Below, piece by piece: positions 53,094-63,436 of a stretch of 64,000 bases of DNA. The translations under genes were made by a program, and so were the position numbers. The first letter of the stretch is position 1, and each line of letters starts with the position of its first letter. The notes beneath the pieces were generated by a model, which was not told the DNA's origin, did no database searches, and worked only from the letters and a program-made list of their open reading frames with translations. Origin of the DNA: Streptococcus cristatus (GTDB taxonomy: Bacteria > Bacillota > Bacilli > Lactobacillales > Streptococcaceae); assembly GCF_003943515.1 (NCBI RefSeq), contig NZ_RJPT01000009.1, positions 16,299 to 80,298 on the forward strand, read 5' to 3'.

Positions 53094-53115
53094 AAGGCGG
53101 GCTTACACCCACCTT
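53094..53115 (-). terminator. terminator of the rsmH-ftsL-pbp2x-mraY operon
   Basis: AAGGTGGG / CCCGCCTT on the minus strand followed by TTTTC, 5 bp after the mraY stop. Confidence 0.75.
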
Positions 53116-53119
53116 CATA

Positions 53120-54103
53120 TCACAAATATAGAATGGCCAAAGTCAGCAAGCTGGCTAAGAGGCCTACGCCCCAGAAGAAGAAATCAACCTTCCATTCGCT
53201 CCAAGGCTGACCATGCCCAGAAAAGCCACCCAGCTCAAAGTGGTGATGGACTGGCGTCATACGGAAAATCCGCTTGCCACCCGTCAGCTTGAAATAAGTC
53301 ACCTGCATCATAACAGAAGTCGTTTCAAAAACATAGACGATTCCGATGAGAAGCAAGGTCCACTCTTGGTGCAAGGCAATGGAGAGGGCTGCAAGCATAC
53401 CACCTAAGGCAAGACTTCCCACGTCCCCCATAAAGATTTTAGCTGGCTTATGGTTAAAGACAAAGAAGCCTAGCAAACCACCAATCATGCTGATAATGAC
53501 AATCAGAAGGTCAAAGCGCTTCTGCTCCAGAGCAATGACTCCGTAAGCCACCAAGCTGATTGCAACGGAGATACTAGCCAAGCCATCAATTCCATCAGTC
53601 AGATTGACAGCGTTGGAGAAACCAACCAGCCAAAAGAGGACGAAGAAGATATAGAGGAAGCCCAGCTGCACTGGAATCGTAAAGACATTGAGAGAGTCAC
53701 CTGCCCCGTGCTGATTGTAGAAGAAGTAAAAGATAACTCCCCCTACCAGCTGCAGAGCTAGTTTCTGCTTAGGATTCAGGCCTTCGTTGATCTTACGGAA
53801 AACCTTGAGGAAATCATCCAAAAAGCCAACGATTCCGTAGAGAACCAAGATAAAGAGAATCATAATCAAGCCGTTGGACAGTTGTTGGGAAAGCAAAGCT
53901 GTCACAAAACTAGCCAAAACAGAAGCAACTAGAAAGACGGTTCCCCCCATCGTCGGCGTTCCAGCCTTAGCCTGATGCTGCTTAACATCCTCGTGCATTT
54001 GCTGGCCTGAAATATGAGCCTTGTGATAAAAACGGATAAAGGCAGGAATCCCAACAAGCGTTAGGATAAAGGTCAGAATTCCTGCAATAATTGCTGTTAA
54101 CAT
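53120..54103 (-). CDS. mraY: phospho-MurNAc-pentapeptide transferase MraY
   Basis: Integral membrane enzyme of 327 residues that makes lipid I from UDP-MurNAc-pentapeptide and undecaprenyl phosphate. About ten helices. Family motifs are AGTPTMGG near the N-terminus, [15 protein letters not shown] (catalytic Asp), [12 protein letters not shown] and the His-rich [13 protein letters not shown]. It starts 1 bp after the pbp2x stop. Confidence 0.96.
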   Translation of the reverse strand: MLTAIIAGILTFILTLVGIPAFIRFYHKAHISGQQMHEDVKQHQAKAGTPTMGGTVFLVASVLASFVTALLSQQLSNGLIMILFILVLYGIVGFLDDFLKVFRKINEGLNPKQKLALQLVGGVIFYFFYNQHGAGDSLNVFTIPVQLGFLYIFFVLFWLVGFSNAVNLTDGIDGLASISVAISLVAYGVIALEQKRFDLLIVIISMIGGLLGFFVFNHKPAKIFMGDVGSLALGGMLAALSIALHQEWTLLLIGIVYVFETTSVMMQVTYFKLTGGKRIFRMTPVHHHFELGGFSGHGQPWSEWKVDFFFWGVGLLASLLTLAILYL

Positions 54104-54104
54104 G

Positions 54105-56390
54105 CTAGTCTCCCAATGTAACGGTTATTTTTTTCAATTTTTTCAGGTCTGTATTGACCTTTTCCTTCTGCTTGACAACTTTTGAGCCTTTACCTTTAAA
54201 ATTGACTTCCAGCCCTTGCCATTCAGCAAATTGCTCCACATTTTCCTTGGTCCAGCCATACATATCTGGCAAATCTTCAAAGTTATCACTTAAAATCAAA
54301 ATCTGCTGATTGGCTTTTAGTTCTTGCCCTTCTTTTACAGAAATCTTCTTGATTTCACTGCCTGTTCCTAAAATGATGGGCTGCACTAGATTGCGGCGGA
54401 GTTCATCAGCCAAGCCTCCTGGGCTGATTTGATTTTTCAGCTTCAGTTGCTTGGTCAAACCATCGATAGATGGCATTTTGTAGGTTGTTTCTTTTTCAAC
54501 CAATTCCAAGGCAGGGCTATCGCCAGTTAGATTCAAGCTATCTTTAAGTGCCACAGCTTCTTCCAAGACTGGATTGACAACTTCCTGCCAGAAAAGAGGG
54601 GAGAATTTAACTTCAGGCTGCTGAACAGTGACATACATAATGAAATCTGGACTTTCTGCCGGCGTCATGGCTACTACGGAGTAAATGTTATTATTCTCCC
54701 CTTCCAAATAGCCCTTAGCTGTCGCAATTTGGGCTGTTCCGGATTTCACGGCCACATCTTGCCCAGAAACCTTGATAACCGGTTCTCCGCCGATATTCAG
54801 TGTTCCATAATAAGGGACCGTTCCAACCTGAATCATATAGTCCCGAGTCGTTTTCGCTGCTTTTCCTGAAACTGGATGACCAACGATTTCTGGCTGGGAT
54901 TTGCGGGCACTACCCGTTTTTGAGTCATAGATGGCAGAGATAAATTTCGGCTCTAACATGACACCATCATTTGACACAGCTGAAAAGGCACGTAACATCT
55001 GCACTTGGGTTACCCCAATCCCTTGTCCAAAGGAACTCATAGCAATGGTTACAGCATTGTCTGTAGGCAAGGCACCATATTCTTCATATCCCATCCCAAA
55101 ACGAGTCGGTAAGCCAAATTTGAATTTTGATAGATAGTCTATCCACTTGGCATCTCCCATGTCTTGCTCAATACGTGTCATCCCAACATTACTAGAGTAT
55201 ATAAAACCTTGAGCATAGGTCAGGACTTGTCCTGTTGCTAACCCCATGTTTACATCCCAGTCGCGGATGGTAGCATCTGCAATCTTATATTCCGAGCTAT
55301 CGTATGTTCCGGTTGGATTAAAGGATCCATTATCAATCGCTGAGGCTAGAGTCATAACTTTCATCGTTGATCCAGGCTCATACTGCGTCTGGTAAAGGAA
55401 GCTATTCCAAGTTTTCAAATGATCTACATTCAGGCCCTCTTTGGTATCCGCATTATAAGTCGGACGCTGAGTTGTTGCTAGAATCTCGCCTGTCTTGGCA
55501 CTGACCAAAGTCGCACTGACAAATTTTCCTTTAGCTGTTTCTTGGAAGGCATCCATCCGCGTTTCCAAGTATGTCTGTAGCTGGGCAGAGAGGGTTGTAT
55601 ACACATCTTTTCCGTCTTCTGTCTTAACAGAAATTTCCTCTGAACCTGGGATGATGTTTCCTTTACTGTCTTTTTCATAGGTAACCAGACCATTCTGACC
55701 GCCCAAGATACGGTCTAGCGACTGCTCCATCCCTGAGGTTCCCACAAGAGTTTTATTACCTTCTTTATCCTCTTGCATCTGAGCCTGACCGATAAATTGC
55801 GAAGCAAAGATACCGTTACTATAGCTGCGGTTAGGGCTGGTTGTGAAATCAATTCCCTCTATCTTTTCCTTCTCCATCGCCTGCCGGATAGAGCTCATAG
55901 TACTATAGGTGATCCCATTTCCTTGAGAACCAAAAGAAACCTGTTTTAAATCCTTTTGCGCAAGTTGCTGCTTAACATAGTCCTTATCTATTCCTAGATG
56001 TTGATTAAGAATCTCAGCAACCTTTTCATACTGGGATTCCTCTACATAGAGGACCTTGCCAGCAGCGGATTTGTAATTTTTATCAATAACAGCATAAATG
56101 TTGTAGGTTGTTGCATCTTCAGCGATCGGGACACCGTTGCGGTCATAGATCGTTCCTCGCTTGGCAGCGACCACGACTGTCTTTTGGTGAACTTGCTTGG
56201 CACCTTTTGACAAATTAACACCAAATTTCTGATCCGTCCCGATAATGGTCGCAAAATTAATCAAGAAAATGAAAAAAAGAAAGACGGCTAAGGCACTCAT
56301 GCTTTTTCCCACTCTTCTTCGATTGTATTCGGGTGTCTGTCTATTTTTTAAAGCATATCGCTGAATGTTTTTTAAAAATCTATTACTCAT
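54105..56390 (-). CDS. pbp2x: penicillin-binding protein 2x, class B transpeptidase
   Basis: Septal peptidoglycan transpeptidase of 761 residues. It has an N-terminal cytoplasmic tail and one membrane helix (about 31-50), a dimerisation domain, then the transpeptidase: STMK (341-344), SSN (399-401) and KSGT (549-552). Two PASTA domains occupy the C-terminus. The STMK box has Thr after the Ser, as in penicillin-susceptible pneumococci. It overlaps ftsL by 8 bp and is coupled to it. Confidence 0.96.
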   Translation of the reverse strand: MSNRFLKNIQRYALKNRQTPEYNRRRVGKSMSALAVFLFFIFLINFATIIGTDQKFGVNLSKGAKQVHQKTVVVAAKRGTIYDRNGVPIAEDATTYNIYAVIDKNYKSAAGKVLYVEESQYEKVAEILNQHLGIDKDYVKQQLAQKDLKQVSFGSQGNGITYSTMSSIRQAMEKEKIEGIDFTTSPNRSYSNGIFASQFIGQAQMQEDKEGNKTLVGTSGMEQSLDRILGGQNGLVTYEKDSKGNIIPGSEEISVKTEDGKDVYTTLSAQLQTYLETRMDAFQETAKGKFVSATLVSAKTGEILATTQRPTYNADTKEGLNVDHLKTWNSFLYQTQYEPGSTMKVMTLASAIDNGSFNPTGTYDSSEYKIADATIRDWDVNMGLATGQVLTYAQGFIYSSNVGMTRIEQDMGDAKWIDYLSKFKFGLPTRFGMGYEEYGALPTDNAVTIAMSSFGQGIGVTQVQMLRAFSAVSNDGVMLEPKFISAIYDSKTGSARKSQPEIVGHPVSGKAAKTTRDYMIQVGTVPYYGTLNIGGEPVIKVSGQDVAVKSGTAQIATAKGYLEGENNNIYSVVAMTPAESPDFIMYVTVQQPEVKFSPLFWQEVVNPVLEEAVALKDSLNLTGDSPALELVEKETTYKMPSIDGLTKQLKLKNQISPGGLADELRRNLVQPIILGTGSEIKKISVKEGQELKANQQILILSDNFEDLPDMYGWTKENVEQFAEWQGLEVNFKGKGSKVVKQKEKVNTDLKKLKKITVTLGD

Positions 56391-56703
56391 TGGTTGTACT
56401 CACTGTCTTACGATTTCCCTTTTGGAGTTTCATATCCTGAGAGCTGGCCAACTGGGACAGCCTTTCATAACGTGTCAATTCATTCACTTCTTGCTTAATA
56501 TTATCCAATTCAGCCTGCTCTGACTCAATCTGAGCATTAACTTCAGTCAAATCATGATTGACCTGCAGCAGCTTGGTCTGCATAAACACAATACTGACTG
56601 CAAGGATAATCGCTGTTAAAACGATAGAGCCGTAGAAGGCTTTTTCAACTCGGGAAAATTTCCGAATCCGTTTTTGAATAGGGTGTTGCTTTCTTTCTGC
56701 CAT
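56383..56703 (-). CDS. ftsL: FtsL, cell division protein
   Basis: Protein of 106 residues with a basic cytoplasmic tail (about 1-25), one membrane helix (about 26-46) and an extracellular coiled coil ([20 protein letters not shown]). It forms the divisome subcomplex with DivIB and DivIC. It lies between rsmH and pbp2x in the usual dcw order. Confidence 0.9.
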   Translation of the reverse strand: MAERKQHPIQKRIRKFSRVEKAFYGSIVLTAIILAVSIVFMQTKLLQVNHDLTEVNAQIESEQAELDNIKQEVNELTRYERLSQLASSQDMKLQKGNRKTVSTTNE

Positions 56704-56708
56704 GAAAC

Positions 56709-57659
56709 TTACTCATGCACCTTCCTAGCCACGCGCAATTTCGCAGAATGGGCGCGATTATTGGCTTCTAATTCTTCTTTGCTTGGTAAAATGGGTTTGC
56801 GAGAAACTAACTCCAGCTTGGGCTGCAAATCATCTGGAATGAAAGGCAGTCCCTTGGGAACATCTACGGTTGAGGCTTCTTTAAACAGTTGCTTGGTCAG
56901 ACGATCCTCCAGCGAATGAAAGGTAATCACTGAAATACGACCACCTACAGCCAACAAGTCAATGGCCTGCTGAATGGATTCATCGGCCGCTCCCAACTCG
57001 TCATTGACCTCAATCCGAATAGCCTGAAAAATCTGCTTAGCTGGATGACCTTTTTTCTTCAGTTCCTTAGCAGGTTTGGCTGATTTGATAATTTCGGCCA
57101 GCTCTGTCGTCGTTTCGATGGGTTTGATTTCTCTCGCTTGCTCGATCTTACGGGCAATCTGCTTGGAAAACTTATCTTCACCATATTTGAAAAAAATACG
57201 GACTAAATCGTTGTAAGGATATTGATTTACAACTTGGTAAGCTGTCAAGGCAGCTTCTTGATTCATCCGCATATCCAACGGAGCGTCCTGCTTATAAGAA
57301 AAACCGCGCTCCCGCTCATCTAGCTGCGGACTAGATACGCCCAAGTCGTAACAAATTCCATCAATCTTCTCGACCCCTACTTCATTCAAACGAGTCTTGA
57401 GATTGCGGAAATTATCCTTGATAAAGGTCACCATGCCCCGCTCAATATAGGGAGCCAGACGTTTTTTGGCATTATCAATCGCAGTCTGATCCTGGTCAAA
57501 AGCATACAAATGCCCCTTGTCTCCCAGCTTGCTCAAAAGATACTCGCTGTGACCAGCTCCACCCAAGGTCGCATCAACATAGATGCCATCTGGCTGAACA
57601 TCAAGCTGGTCAATCGTTTCATGAAGAAGTACGGTAATGTGATGAAATTCTTTTGTCAT
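56709..57659 (-). CDS. rsmH: 16S rRNA N4-methyltransferase of C1402
   Basis: SAM enzyme of 316 residues that N4-methylates C1402 of 16S rRNA, the same nucleotide whose ribose is methylated by RsmI, encoded 20 kb away. It has [14 protein letters not shown], the SAM loop [15 protein letters not shown], the [11 protein letters not shown] motif and ITFHSLEDR. It is first in the rsmH-ftsL-pbp2x-mraY operon. Confidence 0.96.
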   Translation of the reverse strand: MTKEFHHITVLLHETIDQLDVQPDGIYVDATLGGAGHSEYLLSKLGDKGHLYAFDQDQTAIDNAKKRLAPYIERGMVTFIKDNFRNLKTRLNEVGVEKIDGICYDLGVSSPQLDERERGFSYKQDAPLDMRMNQEAALTAYQVVNQYPYNDLVRIFFKYGEDKFSKQIARKIEQAREIKPIETTTELAEIIKSAKPAKELKKKGHPAKQIFQAIRIEVNDELGAADESIQQAIDLLAVGGRISVITFHSLEDRLTKQLFKEASTVDVPKGLPFIPDDLQPKLELVSRKPILPSKEELEANNRAHSAKLRVARKVHE

Positions 57660-57668
57660 ATCCTATCT

Positions 57669-57677
57669 ATTATATCA
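57669..57677 (-). promoter_or_regulatory. rsmH operon promoter, extended -10
   Basis: Minus-strand TGATATAAT only 10 bp before the start codon, so the leader would be very short. Confidence 0.45.
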
Positions 57678-57804
57678 CATTCATGTATAAAAAAAAATTT
57701 AAAAGAATATGTCAGTTTTTGATAGGCTACCTTATAGCTTTTGCAAGTCACTTTCAGATATCTACCACTTGGCCTACAAGCTTCTACCAGTCAGCGAAAA
57801 GGCC

Positions 57805-57832
57805 TTGCGGGCATGACAAATTCTGCTATAAT
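57805..57832 (+). promoter_or_regulatory. promoter of the MFS gene
   Basis: -35 TTGCGG, 16 bp spacer, extended -10 TGCTATAAT, 75 bp before the start. Confidence 0.65.
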
Positions 57833-57906
57833 CATAACTACCAATGCATTGCGAGTTGGAATTCCTTCACATTCCAAAATTAATTCGTCCCCAAAGGAGA
57901 TTTATT

Positions 57907-59130
57907 ATGAAACTTGCTTTACGAAATCGACTATTTGCCTCTATCAGTCTGTCACGGATCTTTAATATCCTAGGCTCTTCTATCTATAATATCGTTTTTA
58001 TCGTATTTGCTTCTAGCATGCCCCAACCTAAGTTTGCTGTTGGTATTGCTAATTTTATCGTTCTTGTTCCTACCTTTTTCACAGTCTTTGTCGGGATGAA
58101 AGCTGATAAAACCCTTCAAAAGGCTCGCTGGCTTATTCATCTAGGTTACCTGCAGGCCTTCCTCTTCATCCTAGTCGCCCTCCTGACCAAGTCTGCCTCC
58201 TACCTAGCCTTTGCTACCGTCTGCTTTCTCAATATCTTTTCCGACATTATCAGCGACTATCGTAGTGGTCTGCAGATGCCTATCTTACAGAAAAATATAG
58301 AAGAAAAAGATTTGATGGAAGCTTACTCTTTCACTCAACTTCTCACTTTTCTAGGAAATTTTGCTGGGCAAGCTCTAGGAGTCTGGTTACTTAGTATCAG
58401 CCAGCAGAATTTCGCTGTGGTCGCCCTCATCAACGCCCTCTGCTTCCTACTCTCCTCAAGCACTCTCTATCTGGTTCGACAAAAGCTCACCCATGACGCT
58501 CCTGCTGTTGAAGAGCAAAAACTTCCTTTCAAGACTCAGATGAAAGACCTTTACCAGAATGTCCAAATGATTTTTGAACAAGAAAAAATTGGAAACTTCT
58601 TGCTAGTGCTGCTTCAAGTCCTCCTCTTAAACGCATTGGCCGGCTCTATCATGGGACTCTACAACCTCTATTTATTGGATCACCCATTTTGGGGACTAAA
58701 CCTGAGCCAGTCTCTGCTCATTATCGAGTCCTGCACAGTGATTGGGATTATCTCCGCCAGTGCCTTCTCAAATGATTATTTTTCCAAGCTTTCTCTGATG
58801 CGACTCGTCGTTTGGTGCTCGCTAGCTCTGCTCCTCCTAGGACTCAGCAATTTACTCCAAGCTCCTGCTCTCTTGGGAATTTTCTTTCTTACCTTTCTCA
58901 TGTATATCTCTGGAAAAATCAATCCCAAAATCAACAGCATGCTGCTGAGTAAACTTCCTCCAGAAGTATTAGCCCAAACCTCCAACTTTCTCACCATGCT
59001 CTTTACCTTTTCCATTCCACTGGGAAGCATGATTTTTACCAGCCTTGGTCTGTGGAATATGGGAAGCGCTTGGTTGGTCTTCTCTCTGCTTGGTGGTGTC
59101 TGCCTTCTACTCAGCCTCAAAAACAACTAG
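57907..59130 (+). CDS. MFS exporter-like protein
   Basis: Membrane protein of 407 residues with about twelve helices. The segment FVGMKADKTLQKARW has the Asp and basic residues of the MFS loop between helices 2 and 3. The start at 57907 (MKLALRNRLF) has AAGGAGA 6 bp upstream; an in-frame ATG at 57844 lacks a ribosome site. It resembles drug and macrolide exporters of streptococci in general layout, but substrate cannot be told. It is a plus-strand gene divergent from rsmH. Confidence 0.82.
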   Translation: MKLALRNRLFASISLSRIFNILGSSIYNIVFIVFASSMPQPKFAVGIANFIVLVPTFFTVFVGMKADKTLQKARWLIHLGYLQAFLFILVALLTKSASYLAFATVCFLNIFSDIISDYRSGLQMPILQKNIEEKDLMEAYSFTQLLTFLGNFAGQALGVWLLSISQQNFAVVALINALCFLLSSSTLYLVRQKLTHDAPAVEEQKLPFKTQMKDLYQNVQMIFEQEKIGNFLLVLLQVLLLNALAGSIMGLYNLYLLDHPFWGLNLSQSLLIIESCTVIGIISASAFSNDYFSKLSLMRLVVWCSLALLLLGLSNLLQAPALLGIFFLTFLMYISGKINPKINSMLLSKLPPEVLAQTSNFLTMLFTFSIPLGSMIFTSLGLWNMGSAWLVFSLLGGVCLLLSLKNN

Positions 59131-59154
59131 AGTAAAAATCGTCGCAATTTCATA

Positions 59155-59186
59155 CAAAAAATAAGGAAGCCTAGGCTTCCTTATTA
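59155..59186. terminator. bidirectional terminator between the MFS gene and htpX
   Basis: Perfect 12 bp stem AATAAGGAAGCC / GGCTTCCTTATT between convergent genes. The right arm overlaps the htpX stop. Confidence 0.85.
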
Positions 59187-60080
59187 CATATTTTTCAATC
59201 TTTCTACCCGATCAGAAATTGGTGGGTGAGTATAAAAGAGCTTTTGCAAGCCACCCTTCTTCTTAGGATCATTGATATAAAGGGCTGCACTAGCATCATC
59301 TACATGGTGCTCCATAGGCTGGCTATTGTCTAACTTCAGCAGAGCGCTGATCATACCCTTAGGATTACGGGTCAGCTCAACACTTGAAGCGTCTGCCAGA
59401 TACTCACGTTGACGAGAAATGGCCAACTGCACCAATGTTGCAGCAAGCGGCGCCAAAAGAAGAGCCAGCAGAGAGACTATCATCAAAACAATTCCTAAGC
59501 CATTGTCATTGTCCCGATCGTTTCTTCGACGGCCACCACCGCCAAACCACATCATGCGCCCAGCCATGCTAGACAGCATCGTGACAGCACTTGTAAGTGC
59601 CACTGCAATCGTCGAAATGCGAATATCATAATTGCGAATATGACTGACTTCATGCCCCATTACACCTTCAAGCTCTTCACGATTCATGAGGGCAAGCAAG
59701 CCAGTTGTGGCAGCCACTGCCGCATTCTCAGGCTTTGAGCCAGTCGCAAAGGCATTGGGTGAAGCATCTTCTATGATGTAGACCCGAGGCATAGGAATCT
59801 GAGCCACCATAGCCATATCCTGCACAACGTGATAAAGTTCAGGCGCTTCCTGCTCGGAAACTTCCCTTGCACCGTTCATCGACATGACAATCTCTGTGGA
59901 CTGAAAAATCATACTGACAGCATAAATACCACCGATGATAAAGGCGATGGCCATCCCACCAAAGGGAGAATCGAGCCAAAGATAGCCGACAGCTGCCCCA
60001 ATCAAAGCTAAAAGAGCAAAGAAGGCGACGAGGAGAACCCAAGTGCGCCTTTTATTGCTGGCAATTTGGTCAAACAACAT
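59184..60080 (-). CDS. htpX: HtpX, membrane zinc protease
   Basis: M48 protease of 298 residues that degrades damaged membrane proteins. Four hydrophobic segments, the zinc site HEVSH (in [13 protein letters not shown]) and the third ligand Glu in [15 protein letters not shown] Gly/Arg/Asp-rich loop ([15 protein letters not shown]) follows the second helix pair. The start at 60080 (MLFDQIASN) has AGGTGG 5 bp upstream. It lies 9 bp after lemA, its usual operon partner in streptococci. Confidence 0.93.
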   Translation of the reverse strand: MLFDQIASNKRRTWVLLVAFFALLALIGAAVGYLWLDSPFGGMAIAFIIGGIYAVSMIFQSTEIVMSMNGAREVSEQEAPELYHVVQDMAMVAQIPMPRVYIIEDASPNAFATGSKPENAAVAATTGLLALMNREELEGVMGHEVSHIRNYDIRISTIAVALTSAVTMLSSMAGRMMWFGGGGRRRNDRDNDNGLGIVLMIVSLLALLLAPLAATLVQLAISRQREYLADASSVELTRNPKGMISALLKLDNSQPMEHHVDDASAALYINDPKKKGGLQKLFYTHPPISDRVERLKNM

Positions 60081-60089
60081 AGTGGCCAC

Positions 60090-60653
60090 CTACCCCAAAT
60101 CGCTAAAATCCACTTTAGGAACAGCCTTTTCTTCCTCTGGTGTCTTCAAAAAGTCTGCTGCTTTGAAGCCAAACATACCTGCAATAACATTGCTTGGGAA
60201 AGTTTCCATTTTGACATTGTAGTTGCTGGTTACTGAATTGTAAAGCTGACGAGAATAAGCAATCTTATTTTCTGTATTTGTCAACTCTTCCTGAAGTTTC
60301 AAATAGTTTGTATTTGCCTTAAGGTCTGGGTAATTTTCAGCAACTGCAAAGATACCAGAAATCGAACGAGTCAGGGCATCACTAGCCTCCATAGCTTGGG
60401 CAGGTGATGAGGCAGCAGCTACTTGGTTACGCAATCGAGTAACATTTTCCAAGGTTGATTTCTCATATTTTCCATAACCTTTGACCGTCTCCAAAAGGTT
60501 GGGAATCAGGTCATTTCTGCGCTTGAGCTGGACATCAATCTGACTCCAAGCTTCCTGAGTTTGCATACGGCTCTTAACAAGACCATTGTAAACAGAAATC
60601 ACGAAAATAGCTACAACTGCCACAACTGCAATAATAATTAAAAACATGGACAT
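60090..60653 (-). CDS. lemA: LemA-family protein
   Basis: Protein of 187 residues with one N-terminal membrane helix (about 4-24) and a long helical outer domain. Conserved segments are [21 protein letters not shown] and [19 protein letters not shown] (shortened). LemA is regularly paired with HtpX, but its molecular role is not settled. The start at 60653 has AAGGAG about 10 bp upstream; another ATG two codons later is possible. An extended -10 with TATAAT lies at 60687-60695. Confidence 0.88.
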   Translation of the reverse strand: MSMFLIIIAVVAVVAIFVISVYNGLVKSRMQTQEAWSQIDVQLKRRNDLIPNLLETVKGYGKYEKSTLENVTRLRNQVAAASSPAQAMEASDALTRSISGIFAVAENYPDLKANTNYLKLQEELTNTENKIAYSRQLYNSVTSNYNVKMETFPSNVIAGMFGFKAADFLKTPEEEKAVPKVDFSDLG

Positions 60654-60686
60654 AATAAAGATACTCCTTATGATTTGATTGCACCT

Positions 60687-60695
60687 ATTATAACA
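60687..60695 (-). promoter_or_regulatory. lemA-htpX promoter, extended -10
   Basis: Minus-strand TGTTATAAT 34 bp before lemA. The gap 60708-60900 shows no other clear feature besides the rsmG promoter at its end. Confidence 0.6.
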
Positions 60696-60897
60696 AAAAA
60701 AGCTCAACCTGTCTTTCTTGACATGTCATCTAGTAAAATAGGTTTATCTTAAATAATATCCAAACGCTAAAATAGTCAGAAATCTAGAAAAAGCTTCTTC
60801 ACTTTTCTAGAAAACAAATTCTGGAAATCAAGGCAAGTCAGTATCTAATCCTTGGAGACACAAGAAGCTGATAGGCAGCAGCACCTTGCCCCGTTTT

Positions 60898-60907
60898 ATG
60901 ATATAAT
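60898..60907 (+). promoter_or_regulatory. rsmG promoter, extended -10
   Basis: ATGATATAAT with the TG one base before TATAAT, 31 bp before the rsmG start. Confidence 0.6.
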
Positions 60908-60937
60908 AGGATGAATACTGAAAACAAGGATGAAACT

Positions 60938-61651
60938 ATGACACCGCAAGAATTTTACCAGCTACTAAGCCAGCAGGGAATTGAGCTGACCGATCGCCAG
61001 AAAGACCAGTTTGAGCGTTATTTTGAACTCTTGGTCGAATGGAACGAAAAAATCAATCTGACAGCTATCACAGAGAAAAATGAAGTCTATCTCAAGCATT
61101 TCTATGATTCAATTGCCCCCGTTTTGCAAGGCCTGATTGATAATCAAGAGCTTAAGCTGCTGGACATCGGAGCTGGGGCCGGCTTTCCTAGCCTCCCTAT
61201 GAAAATCATCTGTCCCCAGCTGGATGTGACTATCATTGACTCCCTTAACAAACGTATCAACTTCCTAAAACTACTTGCAGAAGAGCTGGAGTTGGACAAG
61301 GTTCACTTCTACCACGGCCGTGCAGAAGACTTTGCTCAGGACAAGGCCTTTCGAGCTCAATTTGACCTAGTGACTGCCCGTGCAGTCGCTCGGATGCAAG
61401 TCCTATCTGAACTGACTATCCCTTACCTAAAAGTGGGGGGCAAGCTGCTGGCACTCAAGGCTTCTAATGCTCCTGAAGAACTGGAAGAGTCAAAAAATGC
61501 CTTGAACCTGCTCTTTAGTAAGGTTCAAGACAACCTCAGTTATGCCCTACCAAACGGCGACCCCCGCTTTATCACAGTGGTGGAAAAGAAGAAAGAAACC
61601 CCCAACAAATACCCCCGCAAGGCCGGTATGCCAAATAAAAGACCATTATAA
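60938..61651 (+). CDS. rsmG: 16S rRNA G527 N7-methyltransferase
   Basis: SAM-dependent enzyme of 237 residues (also GidB) that methylates G527 in the streptomycin-sensitive region of 16S rRNA. The SAM loop is [15 protein letters not shown], preceded by [20 protein letters not shown] and followed by [11 protein letters not shown]. The C-terminal tail [16 protein letters not shown] is the usual family ending. The start at 60938 (MTPQEFYQL) is preceded by AAGGA; a start nine codons earlier is possible but lies close to the promoter. Confidence 0.93.
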   Translation: MTPQEFYQLLSQQGIELTDRQKDQFERYFELLVEWNEKINLTAITEKNEVYLKHFYDSIAPVLQGLIDNQELKLLDIGAGAGFPSLPMKIICPQLDVTIIDSLNKRINFLKLLAEELELDKVHFYHGRAEDFAQDKAFRAQFDLVTARAVARMQVLSELTIPYLKVGGKLLALKASNAPEELEESKNALNLLFSKVQDNLSYALPNGDPRFITVVEKKKETPNKYPRKAGMPNKRPL

Positions 61652-61661
61652 GAAGAAAACA

Positions 61662-61738
61662 GTCGTCAGTCTTGTCAATAACTTCCAAGACATCAATTTG
61701 GGCAATGCCATCTGTGATAATAGAGTATTTAGGATGTT
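61662..61738 (-). pseudogene. possible gene fragment
   Basis: A minus-strand run of 25 codons reads HPKYSIITDGIAQIDVLEVI and ends DKTDD. It is protein-like in composition but has a stop just before it and no start or ribosome site. It may be a leftover of a lost gene or chance. The rest of the 61652-61861 gap holds a GAAAAGC / GCTTTTC palindrome (61757-61776) and the exoA promoter. Confidence 0.25.
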
Positions 61739-61817
61739 ATACACCAACTATTGTCGAAAAGCTTTCATGCTTTTCAAGCCTCTCACAATCACTTTGCTAT
61801 AAATCAACTCTATCTTT

Positions 61818-61826
61818 TGGTATAAT
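61818..61826 (+). promoter_or_regulatory. exoA promoter, extended -10
   Basis: TGGTATAAT 35 bp before the exoA start. Confidence 0.65.
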
Positions 61827-61861
61827 AAACTCAGGAAATTTCTACTAGAAAAGGACATTTT

Positions 61862-62689
61862 ATGAAACTCATCTCTTGGAACATTGACTCTTTAAACGCT
61901 GCCTTGACCAGTGATTCTGCCCGCGCTCAGCTCTCTCAGGCTGTCCTTCGGACCTTGCAAGCAGAAAATGCGGATATCATCGCTATTCAGGAAACGAAGC
62001 TTTCCGCTAAAGGACCGACTAAAAAACATCTTGAGATTTTAGAAGACCTCTTCCCAGGCTATGAAAACACTTGGCGCTCCTCCCAAGAGCCAGCCCGCAA
62101 AGGCTATGCTGGAACCATGTTCCTTTACAAAAAAGAACTGACACCCATCGTGACCTTCCCAGAAATCGGTGCACCATCAACCATGGATGTTGAAGGCCGC
62201 ATCATTACGCTGGAATTTGACGACTTCTTCGTTACTCAGGTCTACACACCCAATGCTGGAGATGGCCTCAAACGCTTGGAAGAACGTCAGGTCTGGGATG
62301 TCAAATACGCTGAATACTTGGCATCACTGGATGAACAAAAACCAGTCCTCGCAACTGGAGACTACAATGTAGCCCACAAGGAAATCGACCTTGCTAATCC
62401 TGCTAGCAATCGCCGTTCACCAGGCTTTACCGATGAAGAACGTGCCGGCTTCACCAACCTGCTGGCTAAAGGCTTTACCGATACCTTCCGCCACTTGCAC
62501 GGCGATATCCCTAACCAATACACTTGGTGGGCGCAACGCAGCAAAACTTCTAAAATCAACAACACAGGCTGGAGAATCGACTACTGGCTGACCAGCAACC
62601 GCGTGGCTGACAAGGTAACCAAGTCTGATATGATCGACTCTGGTGCACGCCAAGACCACACACCGATTGTCATGGAAATTGAACTTTAA
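61862..62689 (+). CDS. exoA: exodeoxyribonuclease III / AP endonuclease
   Basis: DNA repair nuclease of 275 residues that cuts at abasic sites and trims 3' ends. EEP-fold motifs in order: LISWNIDSLNA, IIAIQETKLS (metal Glu), GYAGTMFLYK, VYTPNAGDGLKRLEER, ATGDYNVAHKEIDLANP (catalytic Asp and Asn), WRIDYWLTS and RQDHTPIV (final Asp-His). It is the second EEP-fold protein in the window but a different subfamily from the one at 2182. The VOC-fold gene follows by 11 bp. Confidence 0.95.
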   Translation: MKLISWNIDSLNAALTSDSARAQLSQAVLRTLQAENADIIAIQETKLSAKGPTKKHLEILEDLFPGYENTWRSSQEPARKGYAGTMFLYKKELTPIVTFPEIGAPSTMDVEGRIITLEFDDFFVTQVYTPNAGDGLKRLEERQVWDVKYAEYLASLDEQKPVLATGDYNVAHKEIDLANPASNRRSPGFTDEERAGFTNLLAKGFTDTFRHLHGDIPNQYTWWAQRSKTSKINNTGWRIDYWLTSNRVADKVTKSDMIDSGARQDHTPIVMEIEL

Positions 62690-62700
62690 GGAGGAATCCG

Positions 62701-63087
62701 ATGGACTATCAGCCTGTCATTCCCGAATTTGTGGTATCTGACCTCGAACAATCGCGTCACTTCTACTGCGACTTACTGGGCTTCTCTGTCGAATACGAGC
62801 GTCCCGAAGAGAAATTTCTCTTCCTCTCGCTTGAAGACTGTCAGCTCATGTTAGAAGAAGGCAGCGCAGAAGAATTAGCACAACTTACCTATCCTTTCGG
62901 GCGCGGTGTCAATATTTCCTTTGGCATTGAGGATGTTCCTCAGCTCCACCAAAAACTGCTGGAAGCTGACTATCCCATCCATCGTCAACTGACAAAAAGA
63001 GAATTTCGCGTAGGAAATAGCTTTATTTATCCTCATGAATTTGCGGTTTTGGATCCAGATGGATATTTTCTACGATTTAGTGAATAA
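62701..63087 (+). CDS. VOC-superfamily protein (bleomycin resistance/glyoxalase fold)
   Basis: Protein of 128 residues with two beta-alpha-beta-beta-beta modules. Its start PVIPEFVVSDLEQSRHFYCDLLGFSVEYE and its end EFAVLDPDGYFLRFSE (shown in part) are typical of the BLMA-like branch. Such small proteins bind or modify hydrophobic compounds; the substrate is unknown. A GGAGG-type site lies 4-5 bp before the ATG. It is probably co-transcribed with exoA. Confidence 0.85.
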   Translation: MDYQPVIPEFVVSDLEQSRHFYCDLLGFSVEYERPEEKFLFLSLEDCQLMLEEGSAEELAQLTYPFGRGVNISFGIEDVPQLHQKLLEADYPIHRQLTKREFRVGNSFIYPHEFAVLDPDGYFLRFSE

Positions 63088-63090
63088 GAA

Positions 63091-63249
63091 GAGTCTGGGA
63101 CAAAAGTCCGACCTCAAATATAAAAAGCGAACAAAACTAGTTTTCTGGTAATCAGAATTCTGCTTTGTTCGCTTTTCGCATTTAATTATAGATTTGAAGG
63201 GCTTAATAATTAAGATTTTTAAAAATTGAAATATTTTTGTCCCAAACTC
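63091..63249. repeat. composite palindromic unit after the VOC gene
   Basis: Outer arms GAGTCTGGGACAAAA (63091-63105) and TTTTGTCCCAAACTC (63235-63249) resemble hairpin III of the 170 bp repeat. Between them lies a second hairpin, AAAAGCGAACAAA / TTTGTTCGCTTTT (63123-63176), whose T-run would terminate the plus-strand exoA-VOC transcript, followed by an AT-rich stretch. It directly adjoins repeat copy D. Confidence 0.75.
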
Positions 63250-63402
63250 TCTCAATTGTCTTTGGATTGTCGAGCAAGACGCAGTGGTTGAGTGGACTCT
63301 ACTACGCTGATTTCATCAGCTTTTACAGCCCTACTCAACTGTGCAGAGGTGGGACAACGAAATCGAATTCTAACGAATTACCGATTTCTGTCCCACTCTC
63401 TA
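63236..63402 (-). repeat. three-hairpin intergenic repeat, copy D (inverted)
   Basis: Inverted relative to the other copies. Hairpins I and II are intact. The hairpin III end is altered and merges with the composite unit to its left. Its hairpin I end is 35 bp from the tmcAL stop. It fills most of the 349 bp between the VOC gene and tmcAL. Confidence 0.9.
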
Positions 63403-63436
63403 TTTACAAGTAAATTTCTCAAATCTATCTAGACTA

